Assembly: GCF_039905635.1 (NCBI RefSeq)
Contig: NZ_CP157000.1
Coordinates: 2,170,001 to 2,234,000, forward strand
Origin: Microbacterium sp. ProA8
Lineage (GTDB): Bacteria > Actinomycetota > Actinomycetes > Actinomycetales > Microbacteriaceae
Length of the DNA: 64,000 nucleotides
Reading direction: 5' to 3'
The notes under the pieces were generated by a model. The model saw nothing but the letters and a program-made list of their open reading frames with translations. It made no database searches and was not told where the DNA came from. Below, in pieces: positions 24,149 through 32,895 of this stretch (its first letter is position 1; each line of letters begins with the position of its first letter). A program made the position numbers and the translations under genes.

Positions 24149-26005
24149 TCAGGACGCTTCGTCGACGAGCGCCTGGCGCCGCGCGTCGAGCTCGCGCAGG
24201 CGCAGGCGGATGCTGCGTCCCTCTTCGGATGCCGCCGGCACACGCTGGATCGCGCCGAGCAGTTCGGCCTTCTCCCGATCGAAGCGCCGGAGGACGAGAC
24301 GACGCGCGAGATCCCCTGCCGACGTCACCGCCGCCTCATCATTCAACGCCGGGAAGTCGCCGGCGAGCAGCTCTGCGGCGAGCGAGCGATACGGCTCACG
24401 CACGGTGGCGACGGCATCCGCAGACCAGCCGGGCCGCTGCATCCCGGGAGCCTCGCGGATGGCGACGCGCACCGCGTCGAGCGCGGAGTTGCGGAACGGC
24501 TGCTCGAGCGCCCGCTCGATGAGAGTCGCATCCATGCGGTGCCCGAACTGCAGCACGCCCATCAGCGCGTCCCGCTCCAGCCCGACCTCGGGGGTGCGGG
24601 GAAGCGTCGCCAGCGTGACCCTCAGCGCGCCCTCGTCGGCGGGCTCCGTCGGCGATGTACCGGGCGAGGGATCACGCCTGCTTCCGCCACCACGGCCTGC
24701 GCGTTCGACCTCGCGGCGCACGTCCTCGGTGTCCATGCCGAGCCGACGCGCGAGCACGCGAACGTACTCCGGCTGCAGGAGGGGATCTCGCAGCTCGGCG
24801 ACGACCGGTGCGGCCGAGCGCAGCGCGCCGACACGACCCTCGACGCTGGCCAGATCGAAGCCCGAGATGCGCTGATCGATCACGAACTCGACCATGGGCA
24901 CCTTGGTCTCGAGCAGCGCGCGCACCGCGCCGTCGCCCCGGGCGAGGCGCAGGTCGCACGGGTCGAGCCCCTCGGGACCGGTGGCGACGTACGTCTGCGC
25001 GTTGAACCGCTTGGCGTCGGCGAAGGCGCGGAGCGCCGCCTTCTGCCCCGCGGCATCCGGATCGAAGGTGAAGACGACCTCGCCGGCGGTGGAGTCGTCG
25101 CCCATCACGCGACGGAGCACCGTGATGTGGTCGGAGCCGAAGGCGGTGCCGCACGTGGCGATCGCGGTCGTGATCCCGGCGAGGTGGCAGGCCATCACGT
25201 CCGTGTAGCCCTCGACGACGACGACACGATGCTGGCGGGAGACCTCGCGCTTGGCGAGATCGAGTCCGTAGAGCACCTGCGCCTTCTTGTAGATGGTCGT
25301 CTCGGGCGTGTTGAGGTACTTGGGGCCGTTGTCGTCGTCGTAGAGCCGGCGTGCGCCGAACCCGATCACCTGACCGGTGACGTCGCGGATGGGCCACACC
25401 ACACGGCCGCGGAACCGGTCGTACACGCCGCGCTGGCCCTGCGACACGAGTCCCGCCGACGAGAGCTCCTCGTCGCTGTAGCCCTGAGCGCGCAGCGCCG
25501 CGTGCATCCCCGACCACCCCTTGGGCGCGTAGCCCACGCCGAAGTGTCCCGCAGCGCCGGCGTCGAACCCTCGCTGCCCGAGGAAGCGCCGCGCGATGTC
25601 GGCCTCGGCCGTTGACAGCTGCGCGCGGAAGAACTCCGCCGCCGCGGCGTTCGCGGCGTACAGGCGCGCACGGCCGGTGTGCTCGGGGGCGGCGCCGCCG
25701 TCCTCGTAGTGCAGGGAGTAGCCGATGCGGCCGGCGAGGCGCTCGACCGCCTCCGTGAAGGTCACGTGGTCCATCGCGCGCAGGAACGAGTACACGTCAC
25801 CGGACTCGCCGCAGCCGAAGCAGTGGTAGAAGCCGGCTTGCGGGCGCACGTTGAAGCTCGGGCTGCGCTCGTCGTGGAAGGGACACAGGCCCTTCAGCGA
25901 GCCGACACCGGCGGACTTGAGGGCGACGCGTTCGCCGATGATGTCGGCGATGTTCGTGCGGGCCTTCACCTCGTCGACGTCGGCCTGACGGATCCGCCCC
26001 ACCAT
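24149..26005 (-). CDS. dnaG: DNA primase
   Basis: Synthesises RNA primers at the replication fork. The 618-residue protein has the CHC2 zinc finger (C41, H44, C62, C65 in LCPFHDE...YHCFGCGESGD). The catalytic core follows with WPIRDVTGQVIGFGARRL and the TOPRIM motifs VVVVEGYTDVMA and FDPDAAGQKA. The C-terminal helicase-interaction region is Arg/Glu-rich helical. The ATG overlaps the dgt stop codon by 1 nt (TGATG), so translation is coupled. Confidence 0.96.
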   Translation of the reverse strand: MVGRIRQADVDEVKARTNIADIIGERVALKSAGVGSLKGLCPFHDERSPSFNVRPQAGFYHCFGCGESGDVYSFLRAMDHVTFTEAVERLAGRIGYSLHYEDGGAAPEHTGRARLYAANAAAAEFFRAQLSTAEADIARRFLGQRGFDAGAAGHFGVGYAPKGWSGMHAALRAQGYSDEELSSAGLVSQGQRGVYDRFRGRVVWPIRDVTGQVIGFGARRLYDDDNGPKYLNTPETTIYKKAQVLYGLDLAKREVSRQHRVVVVEGYTDVMACHLAGITTAIATCGTAFGSDHITVLRRVMGDDSTAGEVVFTFDPDAAGQKAALRAFADAKRFNAQTYVATGPEGLDPCDLRLARGDGAVRALLETKVPMVEFVIDQRISGFDLASVEGRVGALRSAAPVVAELRDPLLQPEYVRVLARRLGMDTEDVRREVERAGRGGGSRRDPSPGTSPTEPADEGALRVTLATLPRTPEVGLERDALMGVLQFGHRMDATLIERALEQPFRNSALDAVRVAIREAPGMQRPGWSADAVATVREPYRSLAAELLAGDFPALNDEAAVTSAGDLARRLVLRRFDREKAELLGAIQRVPAASEEGRSIRLRLRELDARRQALVDEAS

Positions 26006-27366
26006 CAGCGCACCTCGGACGGATCGCGCATGGTGCGCGCCGCGGCGTCCATCGGCCGGGCTCCCGGCGCCCAGACGCCGACGGATGCCGCATCAACCTG
26101 CCCGATGAGGGACCCGTGCCACGCGATCGCCAGCTGGTCGGTGAGGCTCGCCACCTGATCGACGATGACCCGCCGGCGTGCGCCATCCGTCTCGGCCGCG
26201 GCGAAGTCCTCCGCGTGCAGCGGGTCCAGCGCGTCGGGTCGCTCCCAGAGCGCGGTGGCGACGCGCTTGAGCAGGCGTCGCTGCTCTTTGTAGAGGTCCT
26301 TGCGTCCCTCGATCGAGACGACCGCTGCGCCGATGATGCCCTTGAGCACCGCCATCTCGGCCTCGACGATGCGGGGCACCACGAGGTGCCCGCGGTAGCG
26401 GGTCAGCACGGAGGTCGCGTACGACTCCCGGGTGGCCATCGTGGCCGCGCGCGCGAAGCGGCCGATGAGATCGGAGGTCAGGTTCTTGAGCCGCGCCAGC
26501 GCCGGGCGCGTGCCGTCGAACGAGTCGATCCACTCGGGCATCCGGGTCAGGCGGAACAGGGCGTCCTCGAGCTCGTCCCGCGCGAAGTCGAAGCCGACCC
26601 ACGACTGGATCGCGGTGAGGAGCCACTGGTGCTCGCGCGGATCCACGAGGCGCGCGGGGTCGAGGTAGCCGTTGACCACCGCATCCTCGAAGTCGTGCAC
26701 GGAGTAGGCGATGTCGTCCGAGAGGTCCATCACCTCGGCCTCGATGCAGCGCACACGGCCCGGCGCCTCGGCGCGCAGCCAGCGGAAGACCTCTTCGTCT
26801 TCGGGGTACACGCCGAACTTCAGCCGCCCGCCCGGGTCGGGCAGCGGGTGGTCGGCCGTCCACGGGTATTTGCAGGCGGCGTCGAGGCTCGCGCGTGTGA
26901 GGTTCAGCCCGAAGCTGCGACCCTCGGCGTCGATGACCTTGGGTTCGAGCCGCGTGAGGATGCGCAGCGTCTGCGCGTTGCCTTCGAACCCGCCGAAGCC
27001 CTCGGCCCACTCGTTCAGCGCCCGCTCGCCGTTGTGGCCGAAGGGCGGATGCCCGAGGTCGTGGCTGAGGCAGGCGGTGTCGACGACGTCGGCTGCGAGA
27101 TCGAGCGCCGTCGCGAGTTCGCGCCCGACCTGCGCGACCTCGAGCGAATGGGTCAGGCGGTTGCGCGCGAAGTCGGCCGGGCTCGCGGGACTGAGCACCT
27201 GCGTCTTCGCGGCGAGACGCCGGAGCGCCGCGGAGTGCAGCACTCGGGCTCGATCCCGCGCGAAGTCGTCGCGCTGCGACCGGTGGCGCTCGGGAAGGAA
27301 GCGGGCGGCATCGGCGTCGTCGTACCCCGCTGGGCGGTCGGACGCGCCCGCCACGTCACCCGCCAC
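26005..27366 (-). CDS. dgt: Deoxyguanosinetriphosphate triphosphohydrolase
   Basis: HD-domain hydrolase that cleaves dGTP to deoxyguanosine and triphosphate, controlling dNTP pools. The protein has 453 residues with metal-binding RLTHSLEVAQ, the HD motif CLSHDLGHPPFGHNGE and a downstream DLSDDIAYSVHDFEDA. The GTG start overlaps the dusB stop by 11 nt and its own stop overlaps dnaG, forming a dusB-dgt-dnaG operon. The dgt-dnaG pairing is widely conserved in actinobacteria and links nucleotide pools to replication. Confidence 0.94.
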   Translation of the reverse strand: MAGDVAGASDRPAGYDDADAARFLPERHRSQRDDFARDRARVLHSAALRRLAAKTQVLSPASPADFARNRLTHSLEVAQVGRELATALDLAADVVDTACLSHDLGHPPFGHNGERALNEWAEGFGGFEGNAQTLRILTRLEPKVIDAEGRSFGLNLTRASLDAACKYPWTADHPLPDPGGRLKFGVYPEDEEVFRWLRAEAPGRVRCIEAEVMDLSDDIAYSVHDFEDAVVNGYLDPARLVDPREHQWLLTAIQSWVGFDFARDELEDALFRLTRMPEWIDSFDGTRPALARLKNLTSDLIGRFARAATMATRESYATSVLTRYRGHLVVPRIVEAEMAVLKGIIGAAVVSIEGRKDLYKEQRRLLKRVATALWERPDALDPLHAEDFAAAETDGARRRVIVDQVASLTDQLAIAWHGSLIGQVDAASVGVWAPGARPMDAAARTMRDPSEVR

Positions 27367-28522
27367 TGTGGTCGAGTTCCGCTTCGGCGAGGGCGGTGGA
27401 TGCCGCGGCCCCGAGCTCGCGGGAGTTCAGCCAGCCGTCGGGCAGGGCGGGGCGCTTGGGGGTGCCCGCACGACCGCGCTGCCCCTCCGCCGCCGCACCC
27501 GGGTAGGGGGCGTCGAGTTCCATGGTGGCGAGCAGATCGTCGATCTCGGCGAGGGTGGATGCGGTCGCCAGGCTCGCTCGCAGCTCGCCACCCACCGGGT
27601 AGCCCTTGAAGTACCAGGCGACGTTCTTGCGGATGTCGCGGCAGCCGCGGCCCTCGTCCTCGAAGAAGTCGACGAGCAGCTCCGCGTGCCGGCGGAAGGC
27701 GCGCGCGACGAACCCGAGGGTCGCATCGACCGGCGCGGCGGGTGCGGCGCCCGGGTTGCCGAGAGCGCGGGCGAGGTCACCGAAGAGCCAGGGTCGCCCG
27801 AGGCAGCCACGACCGACGACGACGCCGTCGCAGCCGGTCTCGTCCATCATGCGGACGGCGTCCTCGGCCGACCAGATGTCGCCGTTTCCGAGGACGGGGA
27901 CGCTCGTGACGGCCTGCTTGAGTGCGGCGATCGCCGACCAGTCGGCGTTGCCCGAGTAGAACTCCGACGCCGTGCGCGCGTGCAGTGCCACGGCGGCCAC
28001 GCCGGCGTCCTCCGCGATGCGGCCGGCGTCGAGGTAGGTGAGGTGATCGGCGTCGATGCCCTTGCGCATCTTGACGGTGAGCGGGATGTCGCCGGCGGCG
28101 CGCGCAGCGCGCGTCACGATGTCGCGGAACAGCCCGAGCTTCCACGGCAGCGCCGCTCCCCCACCCTTGCGGGTCACCTTGGGAACGGGGCAGCCGAAGT
28201 TCAGGTCGATGTGGTCGGCGCGATCCTCCTCGACGAGGAGGCGCACGGCGGCCTCGGTCGTCGCAGGGTCCACGCCGTAGAGCTGGATCGAGCGCGGCTT
28301 CTCGGACTCGTGGTGCGTGATCAGGCGCATCGTCGTGGCATTGCGCTCGACGAGGGCGCGGGTCGTGATCATCTCGCTGACGTAGAGGCCCGCTCCGTAC
28401 TCGCGGCAGAGCCGCCGGAACGCGGTGTTCGTGATGCCCGCCATCGGCGCCAGCACGACGGGCGCATCGAGTTCGATGGGCCCGATGCGCAGCGTGCGCG
28501 CGGGAGCGAGGGCAGTCGTCAC
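27356..28522 (-). CDS. dusB: tRNA-dihydrouridine synthase
   Basis: Flavin-dependent reductase forming dihydrouridine in tRNA D loops, 388 residues. The TIM-barrel begins with the FMN-binding PVVLAPMAGITNTAFRRLC. The catalytic Cys lies in DLNFGCPVPKVTRKGGGAAL, and the C-terminal FMN phosphate site is in GNGDIWSAEDA...GVVVGRGCLGRPWLF. The C-terminal 130 residues are helical. It is first in the operon with dgt and dnaG; the GTG start is preceded by ATGGAG. DusB is the most common actinobacterial paralogue, but the subfamily is not certain. Confidence 0.9.
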   Translation of the reverse strand: MTTALAPARTLRIGPIELDAPVVLAPMAGITNTAFRRLCREYGAGLYVSEMITTRALVERNATTMRLITHHESEKPRSIQLYGVDPATTEAAVRLLVEEDRADHIDLNFGCPVPKVTRKGGGAALPWKLGLFRDIVTRAARAAGDIPLTVKMRKGIDADHLTYLDAGRIAEDAGVAAVALHARTASEFYSGNADWSAIAALKQAVTSVPVLGNGDIWSAEDAVRMMDETGCDGVVVGRGCLGRPWLFGDLARALGNPGAAPAAPVDATLGFVARAFRRHAELLVDFFEDEGRGCRDIRKNVAWYFKGYPVGGELRASLATASTLAEIDDLLATMELDAPYPGAAAEGQRGRAGTPKRPALPDGWLNSRELGAAASTALAEAELDHSGG

Positions 28523-28626
28523 GACTCCATTCTCTTACAGGAATCCGTCCCTTGGCTGAACGGACCGCTTCCCTGTGGCATCGTCGCCGTCATCGACGCC
28601 GATCCGTCCGGAGATCCGCAGTCGGA

Positions 28627-28664
28627 GAACGGGCCCGGCGCGAGAGATCGCGACGAGCCCGTTC
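28627..28664 (-). terminator. Terminator of the DsbA-like gene
   Basis: Outer stem GAACGGGC/GCCCGTTC encloses an inner CGCG/CGCG pairing. The structure begins 13 nt past the stop codon of the minus-strand gene. Confidence 0.65.
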
Positions 28665-28677
28665 CGGCGGTCGGGGA

Positions 28678-29358
28678 TCAGGCGTCGGCGACGGCGGGCT
28701 CGCGGTGCTCCGACCAGACCTGGCGCACGATCTGCGCGAAGGCCTCGGCGGGCTGAGCGCCGGACACGCCGTACTTGCCGTCGATCACGAAGAACGGCAC
28801 GCCGTTGATGCCGTACGCCGTGGCCTGCGCCTGGTCGGCTCGGACGGCGTCGAGGTAGCGGCCGCTCTGCAGGGCCACGCGCGCGGCGTCGGCGTCGAGT
28901 CCGGCATCCGTGGCGAGCTCCACGAGCTCGTCCTCACGCCCGAGGTGACGGCCCTCGGTGAAGTACGCGGCCATGAGCCGCTCGGCGAGCTCGTGCTGGC
29001 GGCCCTGCCCCTTGGCGAAGTGGAGCAGCTCGTGAGCCTTGACGGTGTTGGTGTGCTTGAGGAGGTCGAAGCGGTACTCGAGGCCGGCGTCGGCGGCGAC
29101 GCCCGTGACGCGCTGGAGCATCTGCTCGACCTGCTCGCGCGGCATGCCCTTGTGCTTCGCGAGGAAGTCCAGCTCATCGCCTTCGAAATCCACGGGAGTG
29201 TCGGGCGAGAGCTCGAACGAGTGGAAGGTCACCTCCACGGCGGGGGCGTCGTCGTCGGCGGATGCCGCGGCCAGCCCGTTCTCGAGGTTGCGCTTGCCGA
29301 TGTAGCACCAGGGGCAGGCGATGTCGCTCCACACGTCGATCTTGATGGCGTCCGTCAT
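28678..29358 (-). CDS. DsbA-family oxidoreductase (FrnE-like)
   Basis: A 226-residue cytoplasmic thioredoxin-fold protein with no signal peptide. The CPWC redox motif occupies C15-C18 (SDIACPWCYIGKRNLE), followed by the alpha-helical insertion typical of DsbA/FrnE. A cis-Pro loop GVPFFVIDGKYGVSGAQ lies near 195-210. FrnE-type members of this family have been linked to polyketide biosynthesis and to oxidative stress, but the substrate here is unknown. It is monocistronic with its own terminator. Confidence 0.88.
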   Translation of the reverse strand: MTDAIKIDVWSDIACPWCYIGKRNLENGLAAASADDDAPAVEVTFHSFELSPDTPVDFEGDELDFLAKHKGMPREQVEQMLQRVTGVAADAGLEYRFDLLKHTNTVKAHELLHFAKGQGRQHELAERLMAAYFTEGRHLGREDELVELATDAGLDADAARVALQSGRYLDAVRADQAQATAYGINGVPFFVIDGKYGVSGAQPAEAFAQIVRQVWSEHREPAVADA

Positions 29359-29420
29359 GCTCAGGACAACCGCCCGCGTCCGCGCTTCTATTCCGCCGAA
29401 TGCGACGTCAGGCGGAATGC

Positions 29421-30425
29421 TCAGTTCGTCGGCGGGTCGGCGTCAGGCACGAACCGGAATCGCACGCGCACATCGTCGTACGGCACGACGATGGTCGAGG
29501 CATCCGGTGACCACGCGTCCGGCACCAGGTACAGCCGGCCTCCACCCTGCGCGAGCAGCCGGAGGCCGAAATAGCGGTAGTCGAACGTGGGCTCCCCTGC
29601 GGCGGGATCTTCGGTGGTTGCCTCGTCGCCGAGCTGCTGGAACGTGATGTCGTCGTTGCCGGGGTAGAGCCGCTCGCGCGTGTCGAGGACCACCGCCGGC
29701 AGCGTGCTGAGGTCGGCCGCGAGCGACCGCGCCTGCCCGAGACCCCACCACTGCGCAATGGTCGCCGTCGACCAGAACGTGCCCGCGATCATCACGAGCA
29801 CGAGCAGTACCACGACGCCCCGGCCGCCGCTCGCGCTGTCCAGGGCGCGCACGGTCGACGCCGCGTAGGCGGCGAGGCCCGCTCCGATTGCGAGGAACAG
29901 CGGCGTCAGCAGCTGTCCGTAGGTCCATCCGGGGAGGAACGGCACCACGAAGGCCAGTGCGAGACCGGCGAGCACGAACGCGATGCCGGTCCACGCGACG
30001 GTTCCGATCACGCGGCGCTGTGTGGCCCGCTGCTGCACCACGAGCCACTTCCGCAGCGCGCGGTGGCCGAGGATCGCCAGGACCGCCAGCAGAGTGAGCA
30101 CCATGACGGGGACGAACAGCGCTCCGGGGCTGCGCATGACGAACTCCTCGGAGCTCAGTCCGATGATGTCGACGTCCACGCCGAAGTAGCGGAAGAACTC
30201 GCGCGTCGAGACGTAGCCGAAGTAGAACAGCAGCGCCGTGACCAGGGTGAGCGGTGCCACGAACGACGACAGGAACCCCATCCACTTCTCGAAGCCCAGT
30301 CCGGTCTCGCGGCGCGGTGCGGCGGCGGGGTCGGGCGGGGTTGCGGTGGTGTTCGTCGTCTGCGCCGCGGGCGCGCCGACGGCCGACTGCGCCGGCCGCC
30401 GAGTGCGCGCGCGGCGAGCCATCAC
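29421..30425 (-). CDS. Uncharacterised membrane protein (operon with lipoprotein)
   Basis: A 334-residue protein with a disordered basic/Pro-Ala-rich N-terminus (1-45) and four membrane helices between about 50 and 235. A soluble C-terminal domain of about 100 residues follows, which is beta-rich (DITFQQLG; RYFGLRLLAQGGGRLYLVPDAW; VVPYDDVRVRFRFV). No family recognised. Its ATG overlaps the stop codon of the upstream lipoprotein gene (ATGA), so the two are translationally coupled and probably act together at the membrane. Confidence 0.75.
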   Translation of the reverse strand: MMARRARTRRPAQSAVGAPAAQTTNTTATPPDPAAAPRRETGLGFEKWMGFLSSFVAPLTLVTALLFYFGYVSTREFFRYFGVDVDIIGLSSEEFVMRSPGALFVPVMVLTLLAVLAILGHRALRKWLVVQQRATQRRVIGTVAWTGIAFVLAGLALAFVVPFLPGWTYGQLLTPLFLAIGAGLAAYAASTVRALDSASGGRGVVVLLVLVMIAGTFWSTATIAQWWGLGQARSLAADLSTLPAVVLDTRERLYPGNDDITFQQLGDEATTEDPAAGEPTFDYRYFGLRLLAQGGGRLYLVPDAWSPDASTIVVPYDDVRVRFRFVPDADPPTN

Positions 30426-31246
30426 CCGCTCCCCTCCTCCTGCTGATCCTGGTCATGCTCCTGCTGGTCCTGCTCCTGCTGGTCCTGTTGATCCTCGTCC
30501 TGTTGATCCTGATCCTGATCCTCGTCCTGATCCTGTTGATCCTCGCCCTGATCCTGCTGATCCTGATCCTGATCCTGATCCTGATCCTGGTTCTGCTCCT
30601 CGTCGTCCGAGACGTCCGGGTCCTCGACGATGATCGCCGGTCCTGGGATCACTTCGCGAGCGGCGACGATGTCGCAGATCTCGGCGGTCGGGCACTCCAG
30701 AGTGCCCACGAAAGTGATCTTGGTGCCGTCCTGGAAGTCACTTCCAGGACGGAGCACGAGACTGCATGTGATCTCGGACTCGTTCGCCTCGACGGTCATG
30801 TCAAGGCAACCGCGGTCGGCTTCCCGCGAACCGCAGACCTCGCTTTTCACCGCGAGGCCGGGGCGGTCTGTCACCGCGCTCTGGAAGGTGAAGCGGACGC
30901 CCTCCGGGACGTCCCCGCCCCAGAAGACCTTGATGGTTTTGCACCACATGCCCGCCTCGATGATCTCGGCGACGCCCTGGTCACCGTAGGCCGGGCCGCC
31001 GTATTGGGCGACGGGCCCGGTGCGCACACGATCCTGCGCCGGGTCCTCTCCCCCGTCCGCGTCGCCCTCACCGTCGTCGCCTCCACCGTCGTCGGTGGGC
31101 GTGGCATCCGGAGATGGACGGGGACTCGCGGTCGTCGTTCGGTCTGCGCCCTCCTCGGTCACCGGGGTGTCGCATCCCGACAGAGCGAGCAGCAGGACGA
31201 TGCTCAGGCCCGCGGCAATGCCGACCCCAGGTCGTGACAGCGCCAT
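30422..31246 (-). CDS. Lipoprotein with Cys-rich core and Asp/Gln repeat tail
   Basis: A 274-residue secreted lipoprotein with lipobox LSGC (C25). A disordered Asp/Gly/Thr-rich linker (26-75) leads to a compact domain (about 76-205) with six cysteines (102, 138, 147, 161, 185, 191), enough for three disulphides. Residues 217-270 consist almost entirely of Asp, Gln and Glu in DQ-type repeats. No family recognised. AGGAGG precedes the ATG with ideal spacing. It is coupled to the following membrane-protein gene by a 4-nt overlap. The tail is a strong candidate for length variation between strains. Confidence 0.8.
   Translation of the reverse strand: MALSRPGVGIAAGLSIVLLLALSGCDTPVTEEGADRTTTASPRPSPDATPTDDGGGDDGEGDADGGEDPAQDRVRTGPVAQYGGPAYGDQGVAEIIEAGMWCKTIKVFWGGDVPEGVRFTFQSAVTDRPGLAVKSEVCGSREADRGCLDMTVEANESEITCSLVLRPGSDFQDGTKITFVGTLECPTAEICDIVAAREVIPGPAIIVEDPDVSDDEEQNQDQDQDQDQDQQDQGEDQQDQDEDQDQDQQDEDQQDQQEQDQQEHDQDQQEEGSG
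30434..30598 (-). repeat. Hexanucleotide-type coding repeat (Asp-Gln tail)
   Basis: About 165 bp of imperfect GATCAG-like units, with GACCAG and GACGAG variants, encoding DQ/EQ dipeptides. The array is in frame throughout. Such arrays mutate by slippage in steps of 6 bp, so length polymorphism would not shift the frame but would change tail length. Confidence 0.85.
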
Positions 31247-31338
31247 GATGCGCCTCCTGACCGGCCGCGTCCGCGGCTCACGTCAATGATGAGGGCGCTG
31301 GGGCTCGCTGGATACCCCGACCGCGTGCCGGGCTGGAA

Positions 31339-32151
31339 TCAGGAGGCCGAGGCGTCGGGAGCGTCGACGGCGCCGCCGAATCGGCGGTTGCGACCGAGGT
31401 ACGTGTCGATGCCGTCCCACAGGTCTTCGCGGCTGAAATCCGGCCACAATGTGTCGAGGAAGACGAACTCCGCGTACGCCGACTCCCACAGCAGGAAGTT
31501 CGACGTGCGCTGCTCGCCGCTCGAGCGCAGGAAGAGGTCGACATCGGGCATGTCGGGGCGGTACAGCCGTCGCTGGATGAGCTTCTCCGAGACGGCCGAC
31601 GGCTTGATCCGGCCCGCCGCGACGTCGTCGGCGATGGAGCGCATGGCGTCGACGAGCTCGATGCGGCCCCCGTAGTTGACGCACATGGTCAGGGTCAGCA
31701 CGTCGTTGCCGGCCGTGAGGCGCTCGGCGAACTGCAGCTCTTTGATGACGCTCGACCACAGCCGCGGCTTGCGTCCCGCCCACTGGATCCGCACGCCCCA
31801 TTCGTTGAGCTGATCACGGCGGCGATGCAGCACGTCGCGGTTGTACCCCATGAGAAAGCGCACCTCTTCGGGCGAGCGCGACCAGTTCTCGGTCGAGAAC
31901 GCGTACACCGAGAGGTGCTTGACGCCGGCCTGGATGGCTCCGGCGACGACGTCGAGAAGGGCGGCCTCGCCCGCCTTGTGCCCCTCGATGCGGGTGAGAC
32001 CCCGGCGATTCGCCCAACGGCCGTTGCCGTCCATGACGATCGCCACGTGGTTCGGCACGGCGCCGCGGGGGTACTCGGGCGGGTACACGCCGGTCCAGTC
32101 CAGCGGGCGATACGGCACCGCGTCGCGATGCGTGTAGGGCTTGGGAGTCAC
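31339..32151 (-). CDS. uppS: Isoprenyl transferase (cis-prenyl diphosphate synthase)
   Basis: Makes long-chain cis-prenyl diphosphate, the lipid carrier precursor for cell-wall assembly. The 270-residue protein contains the catalytic [18 protein letters not shown] motif with the essential Asp. [17 protein letters not shown] follows, as does the C-terminal [18 protein letters not shown]. The GTG start overlaps the recO stop codon (GTGA), so recO and uppS are coupled. An upstream in-frame extension to 32286 lies within recO and is rejected. Product chain length cannot be told from sequence. Confidence 0.93.
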   Translation of the reverse strand: MTPKPYTHRDAVPYRPLDWTGVYPPEYPRGAVPNHVAIVMDGNGRWANRRGLTRIEGHKAGEAALLDVVAGAIQAGVKHLSVYAFSTENWSRSPEEVRFLMGYNRDVLHRRRDQLNEWGVRIQWAGRKPRLWSSVIKELQFAERLTAGNDVLTLTMCVNYGGRIELVDAMRSIADDVAAGRIKPSAVSEKLIQRRLYRPDMPDVDLFLRSSGEQRTSNFLLWESAYAEFVFLDTLWPDFSREDLWDGIDTYLGRNRRFGGAVDAPDASAS

Positions 32152-32888
32152 CGAGGGCCTTCCTGCGGGGCGGAGACGTGCGAGAGCGAACGGATGCCGC
32201 GCTCCAGGTGCCACTGGGCATAGGCCGCGATGAGGCCCGAGGCGGCAGCCGTCGAGCCGGCGGAGGCGGCATCCACCACGTCCCACTCCCCTGCCATGAG
32301 CGACTGCAGGAGGGAGACCGTGGCCGAGTCGACGCGCGCGGCCCCGGTGGGCGCGCAGTCGCGGCAGATGATCCCGCCCTGCTGTGCGACGAACGTGTCA
32401 TGGGGGCCACTGCGTCCGCACCGCGCGCACTCACCGAGGCCTGGCGCCCACCCCGAGAGCGCCATGGCGCGCAGCAGGTAGGAGTCGAGCACGCTGCGAG
32501 ACGCGTGCTCGCCACGCGAGAGCGCCCGCAGGCCGCCCACGAGAAGGAGGTACTGCTGCGGCGTCGCCTCGGCCTCGTTCAGCCGGTCCGCCGCCTCGAC
32601 CATCGCGTGGGCAGACGTGTAGCGGTCGTAGTGCGCCACGATCTCGGCACCGTATGAGCCCAGCGACTCGGCCTGCTGCACGATGTCGAGCGAGCGGCCC
32701 TGGTACAGCTGGACGTCGGCGACCATGAACGGCTCGAGCCGCGCACCGAAGCGCGACGACGTGCGGCGGACCCCCTTCGCGACCGCGCGCAGCTTGCCGT
32801 GGCGGCGGCTGAGCATCGTCACGATCCTGTCGGCTTCCCCCAGCTTGTGGGTACGCAGGACCACGACTTCATCGCGGTAGGTGGGCAC
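32148..32888 (-). CDS. recO: DNA repair protein RecO
   Basis: Recombination mediator that loads RecA in the RecFOR pathway, 246 residues. The N-terminal OB domain begins [25 protein letters not shown], and a C-terminal zinc site is formed by [11 protein letters not shown]...IICRDC. The GTG start lies 6 nt downstream of CATAAT (32895-32900), consistent with a leaderless transcript. It is co-transcribed and coupled with uppS. Confidence 0.92.
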   Translation of the reverse strand: MPTYRDEVVVLRTHKLGEADRIVTMLSRRHGKLRAVAKGVRRTSSRFGARLEPFMVADVQLYQGRSLDIVQQAESLGSYGAEIVAHYDRYTSAHAMVEAADRLNEAEATPQQYLLLVGGLRALSRGEHASRSVLDSYLLRAMALSGWAPGLGECARCGRSGPHDTFVAQQGGIICRDCAPTGAARVDSATVSLLQSLMAGEWDVVDAASAGSTAAASGLIAAYAQWHLERGIRSLSHVSAPQEGPR

Positions 32889-32895
32889 CCGTCAA

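Noticed and set aside
30434..30598. A repeat array that could suggest a CRISPR or satellite
   Set aside because: The units are about 6 bp, contiguous with no spacers, and in frame within the lipoprotein; it encodes an Asp-Gln tail.
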